Positions 12,310-23,629 of a DNA stretch of 64,000 nucleotides are shown in pieces. The notes under the pieces are model-generated. The model saw only the letters and a program-made list of their open reading frames with translations. It had not been told where the DNA came from and searched no databases. The stretch is from Dysidea avara (lineage: Eukaryota > Porifera > Demospongiae > Dictyoceratida > Dysideidae), in assembly GCF_963678975.1 (NCBI RefSeq), contig NC_089275.1, positions 37,424,819 to 37,488,818 of the forward strand, given 5' to 3'. Position numbers and translations under genes: made by a program. How positions within the stretch are numbered: position 1 is the stretch's first letter; the number at the start of each line of letters is the position of its first letter.

Positions 12310-12926
12310 GGCTACTAAGTACACACTATAATTCTTTTGTGTATTGGATGGTTTGTATGACACGATTTGGCAACTCACGCAGCCAGTAGTCCCTGATAAT
12401 TTGTCCATTGATGAGTTAAAGAGCACATTTCCAAACTTGTTGAAATCTAAAACTTAGCTATGAGTCAATAAGTTTCAAATTTTATATGCCCTTATGCCCA
12501 CATTTGCCCAACCAGTTACTTAAAGTTGTATTCCTCAAGATATATAAATGCATGATGATAGTAACTACACATTTTCAACCAAACAGTAATATTTTAATAT
12601 TTGTGACTGGGCCTGCATGCAAAAAATTAAATTTGGGAATGTGGGCACGCAGTAGCAACATCCCATCACTTGGTGGGTTATATTTCAGTGCTGGAATAGA
12701 TATCTGCTTTCAGTAACTTGCACTATAAAGCCAATTAAATGTATGAAATTTCATGGCCATAGCATAACAGAATAAATTGTGATGCATAAAAATATGAAAA
12801 GATTGGCAAATTTTATGCACCCATATTCACAATTTTGCAGCCAGGCCCAGTCGCACGCAATTTTGTTTAATGCATTCAAATACAAAAAATTAATATAGAA
12901 TGTAAAAGACATGCTGCTATAACTAT
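12310..12926. other. NLR 3' flank, no gene
   Basis: The sequence contains two related blocks in inverted orientation (about 12540-12640 and 12760-12870, sharing 'gactgggcctg' and 'caaatttgggaatgtgggca'). It is downstream of the minus-strand NLR stop and may hold its 3' UTR. I could not identify a convincing poly(A) signal. Confidence 0.4.
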
Positions 12927-15853
12927 TTACTGACAAGGTGATGTATGCATGTATTCACCAAAAAGTAATGAATAAGTGTCAGGTAATGGACATTCCAACT
13001 CTTTTACATTAATTTTCCTCCTTTTGCTGTTGATCATTTCAAGTTCTCTCTTGGCACTATCACAATTTTGTAAAAGATCAAATAATTTTAGTTTATAAAT
13101 AGAATTATTGCAGTGTAGGCTCTTCAATAATTTCATATACGATTCTTCGTCTATTGTATGATCACTGCACAATTCCAGTTCCTTCAATGTAGCATTGTTG
13201 GTAATGGCTTCAGCAATTGCAGTGGCACCTTCTTGACTTATACCATTATTACTAATGTAAAGCCTTTCCAATGAAATATTCTGTGTTAAACTCTTTGCAA
13301 ATACAATAGCTCCAGTGGCTCGGATTTTATTCTGACTAATGTCTAGTATCTTTAGTACTTTGTTAGTGGCAATAACTTTAGCAAATGCTGAGGCTCCGCT
13401 ATCACTAATATAATTACCTTTTATGCAAAGTACTTCCAATGAAGTGTTTTTGACTAAACTGGTAGATAATGCTATTGCCCCAGCATTTCTAATTCTACTG
13501 AAATTAATGTAAAGTTTTGTGATTGTTTTGTTGATAGCAATAGAGGCAGCAAATGCTGTGGCTCCACTGTTGTATATATTATTGCTGTTCAAGTTTAGTA
13601 CCTCCAGTGAGGTGTTGTGTGTCAACTTGTCTGCAATAGCTTTGGCTCCTAAAGCACCAATTTCATTTTGATGGATTAAAAATGATCGCAGTGTGTTGGA
13701 TTCTTTAATTCCTTCTGAGAGAATTACAGCAGCAGCATCATCAAGTTTGTTATCACTGATATCCAGTTCTACCAAACAGCTCATCATATCTCGGATTGCT
13801 GATGCATCTTGTGAAGTAAGATGAGTGTGAGACATGTTCAATACTTTGACTGTGATTGTACTGACTATTGCAGTAGAGATATCCCTCATGTTGTGCAATT
13901 TGTTGCCATCTAAGACTATTGTGTGTGGCTGAAGTTGACTGATAATGTCTCCAATGAGAGGTGATGATACCATGGTAAGGTTATTATTGGTAAGATCTAT
14001 CATTTTTATTTCTTGCTTCCTTGTTTGATCTCCACAAAGGTAATGGTGTAGTATTTGGATGCCATAATCTCCAATATTACTGTCACACAAACGTAGTTCT
14101 TTCCATTTTCCGGGTGAATGTGATAGGAAAAATCCTAGGCCCACTAACTGGAATGTGAGTACATAGCCACTGATGTTAACCTTACCATTGCAGAAAGAAT
14201 TAGCCAATGCTCCACATACATAGTCATCTTGGGCCTCTTGGAAACATTGGTACAAGTAGAGAATCTTATAAGGATCTTCTAAGATGTTTTGTGAAACAGC
14301 TACACTGGCATATCCAACCTGGTTGGAGGATGACCCTTGCTCATTTGAAACAATATTGTTTTTTGATGTCATTTTTGTGTCAACTTTATAACTATTAGCA
14401 TCATGCTTACCTGATACTAGAAAACCTTTATGAACTAACAAAACAGGAAGGTTGGGTTCTCTGCATGTTGCTATATGATGATGTAAACTATTACACTGTC
14501 CACTAGTTACACCACAGTACATGATCCACATGTTGGAGAGACGTACACAGTTATCATCAGGAAAACCACCTACAGATGTGGTAGTAAGGAATGAATCTTT
14601 CAGGAGAGCAAGCACCTCACTTTCTGGTAAAGTTGCTACATATGTGGCAGCAAAATATTCTTGTATTCCTAGGTGAAGAAAATTAAATGATTTTGTCATA
14701 GTGCCAATTTCACCTGGACAATAAAATCGAACACATTGTAATAGTCCATAACAAGTAGGATCCTCCTCGCACATGTCAGGTACTTCATCCATTGCAAACA
14801 CAATTTTATCCTCTAGAAGACTATCAAATGCAAGTTTCCCCAGGTGTTGTAGTGTTTGCTGGACCGGCTGTGGTAATTGTTCCACTTCATTGGTGTGTTC
14901 ATCTTCAGTAATCCTCTTTGTTCTTTTAAGGTAATGACAAATTGTGTGTAATACAAAACTTTGATACATTTTACAAGCCGTTGGTGGCAGGTCCTCTGGT
15001 TGACACATACAAAGAAACACAATGATGGACATTAATAAAGGAATATAGCAAATTGCATCGATGTTTGGATATTGTTGAAAGTGTATCTGTAACTTCTCTA
15101 GCTTTGAAGGAGAATCCTGTAAGGCTTCATTTACATATTGCTTTCTGCTAGTTTGGTCAAACCCAAGAATTTCAACCCTTCTGTCTATGATACTATGAAG
15201 ACAAGCAGAAGCAATAGGTCGTGATGTCACTACTATCTTAGTTTTGGGCAATACTTTCTTTTCAAGTAGTTGTTTAAAGAATGATTCTGTGCGTAATTTG
15301 CTGTTCAGTTCATCAAAACCATCAATGATCAAGGTAACATCAGCTCCATTAGTGTCTTCTAAATAACTGTGTAGTTGCATTACCTTACTGGTGGACTGTA
15401 CGAAATGCTTTATAAGTTGCTGTATGTTTTTTATTCTCTGTACATTAGGATCTCTCAACAACAGGAGGAATACCAGTTTGTCAGAGGTAAGCAGTTTTCC
15501 TTCAGCCCATTCAATGCAGATCTCTTTAACAAGAGTTGTTTTTCCTATTCCAGGATGACCCTCGATGAGGATACAATTAGGAACACTACCAGATTGACAG
15601 TCGAACAATTGTACAATGTCAGTAAACTGTTGGGAATTAGCCTTTTTAGGTATATCCGAAATGTCTCCTTTTGTACGCAAGAAAATGGTTTGTGTTGTTT
15701 CTTCACTTGTTTGTAAATCTTTCTGATACATGAGAGCCAATGTAGTGTAAGACTTCGTTTTAACAGGTGGCCAGGAGTCTTGCTCTTCTCCACGTTTCTT
15801 AAGTCTCATACTGCAGTATTGTACCTTCATAAATTCACTCAGCCAATCAACCA
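12927..15853 (-). CDS. NACHT-LRR receptor, large exon (NLR-like)
   Basis: A single open exon of about 975 codons. In order it encodes a short linker; a NACHT ATPase domain with Walker A GHPGIGKTT roughly 100 residues in, Walker B LIIDGFDEL about 70 residues later and a sensor-like VVTSRP; a helical region (CYIPLLMSIIVFL..., FNFLHLGIQEYFAA, typical of NLR winged-helix/superhelical parts); and, after residue ~590, at least ten ribonuclease-inhibitor-type LRRs of about 28 residues with the pattern LEVLNLNSNNIYNSGATAFA. The stop is at 12927-12929. There is no ATG at the 5' end: the frame enters through TTTTGTCTACAG/TGGTTGATT, a good acceptor, so the true start is upstream and the exon begins in phase 1. 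NACHT-LRR proteins are cytosolic pattern receptors that oligomerise through NACHT. Exons at 26378-27263 on the same strand have matching phase and encode a Death domain. Confidence 0.93.
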
Positions 15854-16043
15854 CTGTAGACAAAATAGTACACAACTATGTACTATAGCAATGTATGTTG
15901 CAGCCATAATTCATACAATTAAAATAAACTGGTACGTCAATTATTTGATTTAACAAAGTGTAACAATTAGGAGTGCATCGAATCCTATGGACAATGGAGT
16001 ATGTAGCCCCATAAACAGCGAAATTCATTCATGGCTGCTGTGT

Positions 16044-16343
16044 CAGGGGCGGTGAAGCAGGCCAAAAAGTGAGGGGGCCAGGCCAGCTATAAGTTGAAGA
16101 CCAAAAAAAAAAAAAAAAGATCATTACCTGCTGACAATTGCTGCTCTCCACCAACTATATCTCCTTATTTATAACTACACATACGTAGCTAAGTAACTTG
16201 CTACACTGCTTCTCTGAATACTGTGACTGCTCTATTACAGTATCCAGATCCTGACTGTTCTATTAGAGTACCTCGATCTTTTCTTGCAAACAGTGTCCCA
16301 TAAAAGTGGGGGGGGCATGGCCCCCCTGTCTCCACCGCCTATG
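16044..16343. mobile_element. hAT-like MITE (about 300 bp)
   Basis: Starts CAGGGGCGGTGAAGCAGG and ends ...TCTCCACCGCCTATG. It is flanked by TGCTGTGT (16036-16043) and TACTGTGT (16344-16351), an 8-bp duplication with one mismatch, as hAT elements make. It contains a poly(A) run at 16104-16119 and two dispersed motifs (16222-16242, 16250-16276). A relative lies at 28632-28912, and related internal sequence follows the poly(A) at 63458. Confidence 0.7.
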
Positions 16344-16351
16344 TACTGTGT

Positions 16352-17203
16352 GCTATAAAAAACAACTTTATAAAATTCCTAATTTAATACATTATATGTA
16401 CGTACAGTAGATGCATGCTCAAGTAGCTACGTCATGTTACCGGCATCACTAAAACGAAGCTAGGAAATGAAGCTGAATGGCACGACGGAAGAATAGTGGC
16501 ACAGGCATAACGGGGTAGCCTTTCTGTATTCATAAGCAATGCGAGAATATTTGACTTGACCATTGTAAAGTTATCCTTTGACTTGACGGCCGCCGCTTGG
16601 CTGCCTTCACAGAAAACAATGAAGTGGCAGCTCATTGTGCACATCGCTGTTGCACGTAAGGAATGGATGATGTAACCAATGATATACATAGTAACACTGC
16701 ACGCCATGTTTGAATTTTGCTCATTGTATTGGTAGTGTACAGAGTTATATGCTCCCTTGTCCATAGGATTCGATGTATTCCTGGTTCGATTATTGCTTAC
16801 TATTTTATAATCACATATTTACCACTCAGGTCTGTTCACCTAATAGGTGAAGGAAGACAAACCTGCATTCTCCACATTACTTTTATACAGAGGTTTGTAA
16901 ACATTGATTGTCGGTTTAAGTTGTGGGCACAAAAGGAAATGATTGTGGTTGTAGTGATACCATTTCTAACCGAATAACCACTTTGTGGATGCCTAAAGTA
17001 ACCTGAGCCATCTTGTCATGTGGTTGAAATGTGCTATGTAGAAACGATTCCCACATTGCAAAAACGATCATTTAGTGATGTCTAGTAACTGAACTATGTA
17101 ATGCTGACTCACTCAATTATTTTTAGAATGCTTACTAAACAACACGCTAAACTCAAACCCACAATGCAAAGCTTTAAGCAGCTCTATGCAGAATCTAAGG
17201 GAA
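16352..17203. other. Spacer, no supported gene
   Basis: A minus-strand frame at 16764-16432 (110 residues) shows no recognisable domain and uses a region rich in hydrophobic codons. I cannot support it as coding. The sequence is within the presumed NLR giant intron. Confidence 0.35.
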
Positions 17204-17212
17204 CTAAAGCTT

Positions 17213-18220
17213 GGGCATCTGGATTCAGTGGAATGGAATGGTGGAATGGAATGGAATAGTAGAATGGAATGGTGGAATGGAACAATACTTAGGTAATTTC
17301 AATTAGTGGTCACCCCTTTAAAAAGACCACCTTCTAACAAAGACCACCTCTTTACTAGGGAAGTTTTACTTTAATATCTTAATTGTTGTTTTAGAGCCCT
17401 ATAAGACAGTCTTATTGATGAATTGTGTGCCACATGTTATGTCTAGAAAAGTCAGTAATATCCGATTTATGATACAATACAGTAATAGCTATATACCCAT
17501 ACAAAAACAGCTTGGCTATACAAAAAAAGATGTGTCCACTAAACTAAAAGCAACTGGCAACTAAAGGAGCTAATATCTGGTGAGGCCAAGAAATGAATGT
17601 TAATATATACTGGCAACTAAGTATAATTTACAATAATCTTGATCCTTTATCATTGACTTGTGCAGTTTGACTGTATTCCTAATTAATTCCCTGTAGATCT
17701 AATAGGCTAGTAAATTGGTACCTTTCTCAATAGTCCGGCATTGTAGAGGAGAATAAAGGCAGCTAAATTACTAGCCAATTAGAGTTACAGGGAATTAAAT
17801 AGGAATGCAGCAAGACCGTACGAGTCAATGATAAAGGACCAAATTTTTATAAATTATAGCAAGTTATTTGCCAGTATTTCTTGGCCTCACCCAGATATTA
17901 GCTCCTTTAATTGTCAGTTACTTTTAGTTTGATGGGGATGTCATTTTTGTACAGCCAAACTGTTTTTGCAAGAGGTATATCGCTGTATTACAAATCAGAT
18001 ATCACTCTGGGCATGTGGCGCACAACTGATCAATAATACCATTCTATGGGGATACACTCTAAAACAACAAGATGGCAGCAATTTAAACATTAAAATAAAG
18101 CGGTATTTATCAAGAGGTGGTCTTTGTTAGAAGGTGGTCTTTATAAAGAGGTGACCATCGATTGAAATTACCAAAGTACCGTTCCATTCCACCATTCCAT
18201 TCCACTGAGTCCAGATACCC
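17213..18220. mobile_element. 1-kb palindromic foldback element (Mutator-like)
   Basis: Arms run inward from GGGCATCTGGATTCAGTGG (left) and the complement of CCACTGAGTCCAGATACCC (right). They contain GGAAT-rich repeats, the phrase 'aaagaccaccttctaacaaagaccacctc' and its complement at 18110-18150, and an inner pair around 17500-17600 / 17880-17975. The flanks CTAAAGCTT (17204-17212) and CTAAAGGTT (18221-18229) form a 9-bp target duplication with one mismatch, which fits Mutator-like elements. The inner arms distantly resemble the 320-bp foldbacks ('aggccaagaaatg'). Confidence 0.75.
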
Positions 18221-18370
18221 CTAAAGGTTTGTAGCTGCCTCAACATCAAAGGCAGTTGTGGTCAGTATCATGATATCGCCGTAACCACAGGGCGATATTA
18301 TGTACTACCCTGTGGTTAGAGAATACATAGCCTTGCAGTTTCCTTTGATCTGAGGTGTCAAAGTGGTATA

Positions 18371-18480
18371 TACCATGCCACTTGGTATTTAACTAATACC
18401 GTATATGCCTCGTTCTCAGGCCTGTGGCCCTCGAGTATGGGCATATATATTAGGCATATCCCTTGTGCCCATGGTATAAC
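18371..18480. mobile_element. MITE related to 12181-12288
   Basis: Left terminus GTATATACCATGCCACTTGG and right terminus CCTTGTGCCCATGGTATAAC are imperfect inverted repeats that match the termini of the 12181 element. The interior differs. Confidence 0.45.
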
Positions 18481-18893
18481 TATTAATTACGTGCTACATG
18501 TCCATACTTTTAGTATACCACATACATACATAAATATTACAACATAATAATATGGTTTGTGGTATGTGATAGGCCACATGTGAATATTTTTTTCTCTAGT
18601 GCTTTCCTAAACATTTAAGTTATAACCTAGGTCCACCTGACCATGCACTTTATAAACATTTAGAACTTTTACTGGCTTCTTTTCAGCTAAAAGTTTTATC
18701 ATAATTGCTATTCCACTGCAGACTTGTGAGAAGCTATAGCCCATGAATACAGAGAATCTGAATCTTGTCATCAAACCTTTATGTATCATGATTATAATAA
18801 TGAACTATTCTCTCTCAAGTCACACAAGTAACCTAAGCTTGGATTACACATAGGAATTATTGTAGTTTGCTTTATTTTTGTGCAAAAGTTTTT

Positions 18894-19235
18894 CCTGATA
18901 AAAATTTTCGTGTAAGAACAATCCACACAAAAGCCATTGTTAAAATTTAGTAGCATTAACATCATTGCAGCCATTTCTTGGTCGCCACCTTTGATTTCAC
19001 AACTTTTTTCACCCAGGCTTTCTAAGGTCCGCACCATTTTTTCACAGCTTGGCTGTTTTTGTGTGGATTATTCTTACACGAAAATTTTTATCAGGAAGCT
19101 GTTAAAATTTAGTAGCATTAACATCATTGCAGCCATTTCTTGGTTGCTACCTTTGATTTCACAACTTTTTTCACCCAGGCTTTTTAAGGTCCGCACCATT
19201 TTTTCACAGCTTGGCTGTTTTTGTGTGGATTTCAT
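18894..19235. mobile_element. Duplicated foldback half-element with small inverted repeats
   Basis: Two direct copies of one foldback arm (from 18939 and 19101, period 162 bp) contain 'cattgcagccatttcttgg', 'tttgatttcacaacttttttcaccc' and 'cacagcttggctgttttt'. The first copy is bracketed by inverted 35-bp arms at 18894-18928 and 19061-19095 (CCTGATAAAAATTTTCGTGT type). The structure suggests partial duplication of a foldback during insertion or repair. Confidence 0.65.
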
Positions 19236-19564
19236 TTCTTTTTGTACTTTGTAAGGCCCCAAAACCAGTCTATGGCTGATCTTTGAGGTTCGTTTTTACT
19301 CACATTTCTTCTTTTCTATGCAGACACAATAATGATTATTGAAGACAGACCTATAAATGTATTCCATTGCATGATTTAATTCAATATTTGAAAATATTAT
19401 TGTTACAGTAATACTCTAATAGAGAGTGCACATTTTTTGAGGACTTCTAATAGAACATACATAGAATGTTCTAGAACAATCTAGAACTTCTATTGGTAGA
19501 TCTATGAAATTACAACTAGAAATTTCATTTATAAAGCAGAAATTAAGTAAGGTGATCAGCCAAG

Positions 19565-19635
19565 GTAGCAGTGGTTCAGTGGTTAAGGATGCAGGTGTTA
19601 GGTATGGAGGTCCCTGGTTCGAACTCTGGTAAGTG
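19565..19635 (+). repeat. tRNA-derived SINE head / pseudo-tRNA
   Basis: The A-box-like GTGGTTCAGTGGTTAAGGAT and, about 30 bp on, the B-box GGTTCGAACTC are at tRNA spacing. No full cloverleaf with paired acceptor stem is evident. A T-rich body follows, and at 19675 the dispersed motif and family X begin. It is best read as the head of a tRNA-derived SINE or a pseudo-tRNA, not a functional tRNA gene. Confidence 0.6.
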
Positions 19636-19674
19636 TTTTTTGACATTTTTTGCACACCTTTTTTACCCCATGGT

Positions 19675-20294
19675 GACTGCTTTATTAGAGTATCTCGATC
19701 CCACGATTTTACACTGGCTTGGTTTTTGCTTTATAACTTTGTCACTGTAACTCTATTGCTATTCAAACTATCAAACAGCACTGCTACAATGATCAGCCTA
19801 TCTACACACCAAATTTCAAGCTATTTCTATACTTGGTTTACCCTGTAGCCGGGACAAAAGTTTGATCTTTTTTACATGTCTCCTTGAATATTCCTCAGAT
19901 TCACAACAAACTTGGTACGTGAATCAACCATTACATGTTCTTCATTTGTGCCAAAGATCGAGGCAATCGAGTTACATGTTTGCATTTTATAGCAATTTTT
20001 GCAAAGTGTGCAAAAAGAAATCGAAGCCCCCGTACTGCATAAGAAGAAAACAACAAAGAAAATAAAACAAAACTTTGAATGCTCATATCTCGCAAATGGC
20101 TGTTGCAAATTTAATCAAAGTTGCTGTGTGCCGTACCCTACCTGGGGGACAGCTATAATGCAAAAATGGTGTGCTTTGGAGAAGGGGCCATGGAGCTATG
20201 CACGCATGAAAAAGCTGTTTATTTCTTCCTGTCAATATACTCACGATGTGGTTGCTGGCTTTCTTGGCCGCACGACACACTACCGTGTGTCTTG
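19675..20294 (+). mobile_element. Dispersed repeat family X, copy 2
   Basis: Begins GACTGCTTTATTAGAGTATC and ends with the hairpin GACACAC-TACC-GTGTGTC (20274-20291) followed by TTGAT. Reverse complement of copy 1 at 150-960 over most of its length, with an internal deletion. The foldback B starts immediately after it at 20295. Confidence 0.6.
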
Positions 20295-20637
20295 ATCTAA
20301 TCCAAAACAGCTAAGCTGTAAAAAAAGGTGTGGCCCCCAAAAAGCCATGGTGAAAAAGATGTGAAATCCAAGTTGGCGGCCAAGAAATGGCTGTGATGGT
20401 AGGTAAATGACAAAAAATTTTAACAACAACAATTCAGGTGAATTTGTAGTGCCTCCTCCAAGTTTTACTAGGACTCGGCAACAAATCCACCTGAATTGTC
20501 ATTATTAATTTTTTTTTCCATTTACCTACGTACCATCACAGCCATTTCTTGGCCGCCAACTTAAATTTAACATATTTTTTCACCATGGATTTTGGGGGGC
20601 CACACCTAGCTGCACCTTTTTTACAGCTTGGCTGTTT
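20295..20637. mobile_element. Foldback element B
   Basis: Inverted-repeat element with the same arms as 5439-5760: ATCTAATCCAAAACAGC at the left, 'ggcggccaagaaatggctgtgatggtagg' at about 20373, its complement at about 20530 and GCTTGGCTGTTTTG at the right. The loop around 20450-20480 differs from copy A. Confidence 0.85.
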
Positions 20638-20789
20638 TGTAATTGTATACCTGTCTTTTTTCTTTACTACAGGAAGGAAAAACAAGATGTAAAGCAGTTG
20701 TAGAGTTAAACATACATTTTTTTTATAATTGTACAATTTTTATATAATGAACTTTTTTTCAACAGGCCAACAGAATGTAACTATCCAAC

Positions 20790-21890
20790 TTGTTGCAATT
20801 TTGGACTATATAACTTGCTTGTAGCTGAATTCTCTGCCGGGTGACTAGCTTATAGCTGAACTTTCTACTGGGTGATTTGTTTGTAGCTGAACCCTATACA
20901 GGATGATTTGTTTGTAGCTGGGGTGACTTGTTTGTTGCTGAATCTCTACTGGGTAGCTTGCTTGTAGCTGAACTCTCTAAAGGTAACTTGTTTGTAGCTG
21001 AACACTCTACTCAGTGACTTTTATGTAAATGAACTTCATACAAGTTATTTGTTTGTAGCTAACTTTGCACAAGGTGATTTGTTCGTAGCTGATCTCTCTA
21101 CACAATGGTTTGTTTTTTGTATAGCTGAATTCTCCATATATAGCGTGATTTGTTTGTGGGTGAACTCTCTATAGGGTGATTTGTTGGCAGCTGAACTATC
21201 TAGAGGGTGATTTATTTGTAGCTGGACTCTCCACAAGGTGGTTTGTTTGTAGCTAAACCCTACTGGGTACTTGCTCATAGTTGAACTCTCTACAGGTGAT
21301 TTGTTTGTGTCCAAATTCTCTACTGGGTGACTTTCTTGTACAGGATGATTTGTTTATAGTTGAACTCTGACATTTTGTAGCTGAATTTTGTACTTGGTGA
21401 CTTGTTTGTAGTTGAACTCTGTGGCCTGTTTGTAGCTGAACTCTCAACAGAGTGACTTGCTTGCACTCTCTACAGGTGATTTGTTTGTAGCTGAATTCTC
21501 TAGTCGGTGACTTGCTTGTAAGCGAACTTTCAAAAGGGTGAATTGTTTGTTGTACAGGGTAGCTGAACTCTCTATTGATCTGTTTGTAGCTGAACTCTCT
21601 ACTGGGTAATCTGTTTGTAGCTGAACTCTCTATAGGTGACTTATTTGTTGCTAAACTCTCTACAGTGTACTTTCTGTAGCTGTACTCTCTACTGTATGAC
21701 TTGTTTGTAACTGAACTCTCTACTGGTTATATGTAGTTGAACTCTTTACAGAGTGACTGTTTGTAGTTAAACTCGATTTGTTTGAGTGACTTGTTTGTCT
21801 AACCACATAACTGGTATGTAACTGAACTCTCATGGGCTAGATGAACTCCTGAAGGTGTGACTTGTTTGTAGCTGAACTATCCATTCAGGC
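20790..21890 (-). repeat. 31-bp minisatellite array B (inverted)
   Basis: About 1.1 kb of ~31-bp units, here reading TGATTTGTTTGTAGCTGAAC then 'tctctacagg', the complement of array A. More diverged than A. It is joined to foldback B by a linker (20638-20780) containing 'tctttactacaggaag', the complement of the linker phrase in composites A and C. So the order array-linker-foldback is the same when read from the minus strand. Confidence 0.9.
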
Positions 21891-22023
21891 AGCATGCAGT
21901 TTATCTACAGTGTACAATTGCTGATAGCTATGAAGTCCTGTGCTTATTTCTTCAACAACAAAAACAGCGTCAAATGAATAATAACTATCATTATTGTAAT
22001 AAAAGAACACAATGAAGTAACTA

Positions 22024-23590
22024 TATGTGACTGGATCTACGAAAACCGTTCTTATCGCCCAAGACAAGAAGTTTGACTTTTTCACACAAACACAAAGCTT
22101 AACGAATGCACTATCAAGTTTAACTTCCACAGTCTACCAGAGTAAAGTGGTCTGATTTTGCTGGCTACTTTTTTAGAGCACAGTGGCGAGCCGTATGAGT
22201 GGTCTGGGGTCTTGATGGAGCCCTGGCCAACCAGGAGATGGCTGTGTGTGGCTGTACAGCTCCGCGGTGTTGGACAATGACCTGTGCTGTAAATTTCCTT
22301 TCATGTTAGCCAGTTCTGAGCCCTGAATGGCTTATAACTTGGCCTAATTCATTCCAGCACGTTTCTTTTCAATTTTTGAACAACATCTTGCCCACCTTCC
22401 AGGGCCCCCGCCTCCCACCCTTCTGGAGTTCGCCTGATACAGACAACCTCGGTTTAAAAACTATCTAAAATGGCAGGAAACTTAGCTGTTGGCTACTTCT
22501 TCACAGTGGCGTATCTACACCCGGGCATACCCGGACATTTGCCCAGGCATCAGCTCACCTTGCCCGGGCTTCAGAAAATCTTCTGGCGTGGCAGTCACGC
22601 ATGAAAATACACTGCTCACAATTCGATTCTATCCACCATTGACTGTAGCGAACGTTTGCTGCATGGAAAATAAGCGCTGCGCGTTTAATCAAGAGTCTGA
22701 CTCTAATAATAGCCCCATAGATTATGAGTTACTATATTTAAATCTGAAAAACAGAGATGTGCCAGCCCAAAATCTAGTGAATAGTGCCAATTTGTAGTCT
22801 CATCTAAGTGATGATAGTTTGGAGTTTGCCTGTATATAGACCGCATGAAGTGGAAAACGACTAACTGTTTGGCTACTTGATTTCAACAGGTAGCGGTCTA
22901 ATTCTGAATAATCAGTGCCTGGATTTATTGTGGTACAACTACGACGAAGGAATGTCAAGGGAATAACATGAGAGAACTGCTGATGATACTTTGTAGGACA
23001 ACTCAGCAGGGCATAGTAGAGTTGGCGGGTGGTTGCAGTGAATGGATGCTCCTAGTGAGTACGTAGATGAACTGGTGTCGTGACGGTTTTGTGATCCACA
23101 CAAGTACGAGTCAGTGCAAGAAATGTATCGGTTCAGTAGTATTGTTCATTACGAGTTGGAAGTATCCTCTTTTGTGTGGCACATGATGCTGCAGTCCCAC
23201 CTTCGATTACATGCGTCATAGCTAGAGGCTAGTATGGAGTGATGAGCTATTATATATGCAAACAGATAAGAATTAATAATTGTAGCTAGCCATGCCATGC
23301 ACTTGAAAACAACAATTTGATGAATGCTCGTATGAACCCACACATATTGTTCACTGGACTAGGTGTACAGGTAAATGGGCTTGCCCGGGCATCATGTTTG
23401 GGCTAGATACGCCCCTGCTTCTTCAGTGGATGATCAGGAAGGTAAGAAATTGTTGTGAAATGTGTGAAAATTTGGTATGCGTAGCTACCACCATTGGCCA
23501 GATACAACACACTGAATATTTAAAACCAACGTTTCTTGATACTTTTAAATGGGCGATAAGACCGGTTTTCCCAGAGACAGTCACATAATT
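22024..23590 (+). mobile_element. R2-family transposon with nested hAT insertion
   Basis: The left end (GTGACTGGATCTACG then 'aaaaccgttcttatcgccca') and the right end (GGGCGATAAGACCGGTTTTC then 'ccagagacagtcac') are inverted repeats of about 35 bp. Removing the 914-bp insertion at 22504-23417 plus one TSD leaves an element of about 645 bp. Copies at 27292-27905 and 24830-25410 have the same ends. Non-coding, so non-autonomous; superfamily not determined. Confidence 0.7.
22504..23417. mobile_element. hAT-type non-autonomous element with perfect 8-bp TSD
   Basis: Starts CAGTGGCGTATCTACACCCG and ends ...GGGCTAGATACGCCCCTG, imperfect TIRs. It is flanked by the perfect duplication CTTCTTCA at 22496-22503 and 23418-23425, and interrupts a recognisable R2-family copy, so boundaries are certain. 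The interior has only short frames, one of about 100 residues near 22489-22797 that overlaps the TIR and is not recognised. Size and TSD indicate the hAT superfamily. Confidence 0.88.
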
Positions 23591-23629
23591 TATGTAAGTA
23601 AGTTGAACTGCTTACAAACTGATTACTCT

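Noticed and set aside
15854-15875. Start codon for the NLR frame upstream of 15853
   Set aside because: The codon at the 5' end of the open frame is TTG, and a strong acceptor (TTTTGTCTACAG) lies just inside it; the bases are better read as intron.
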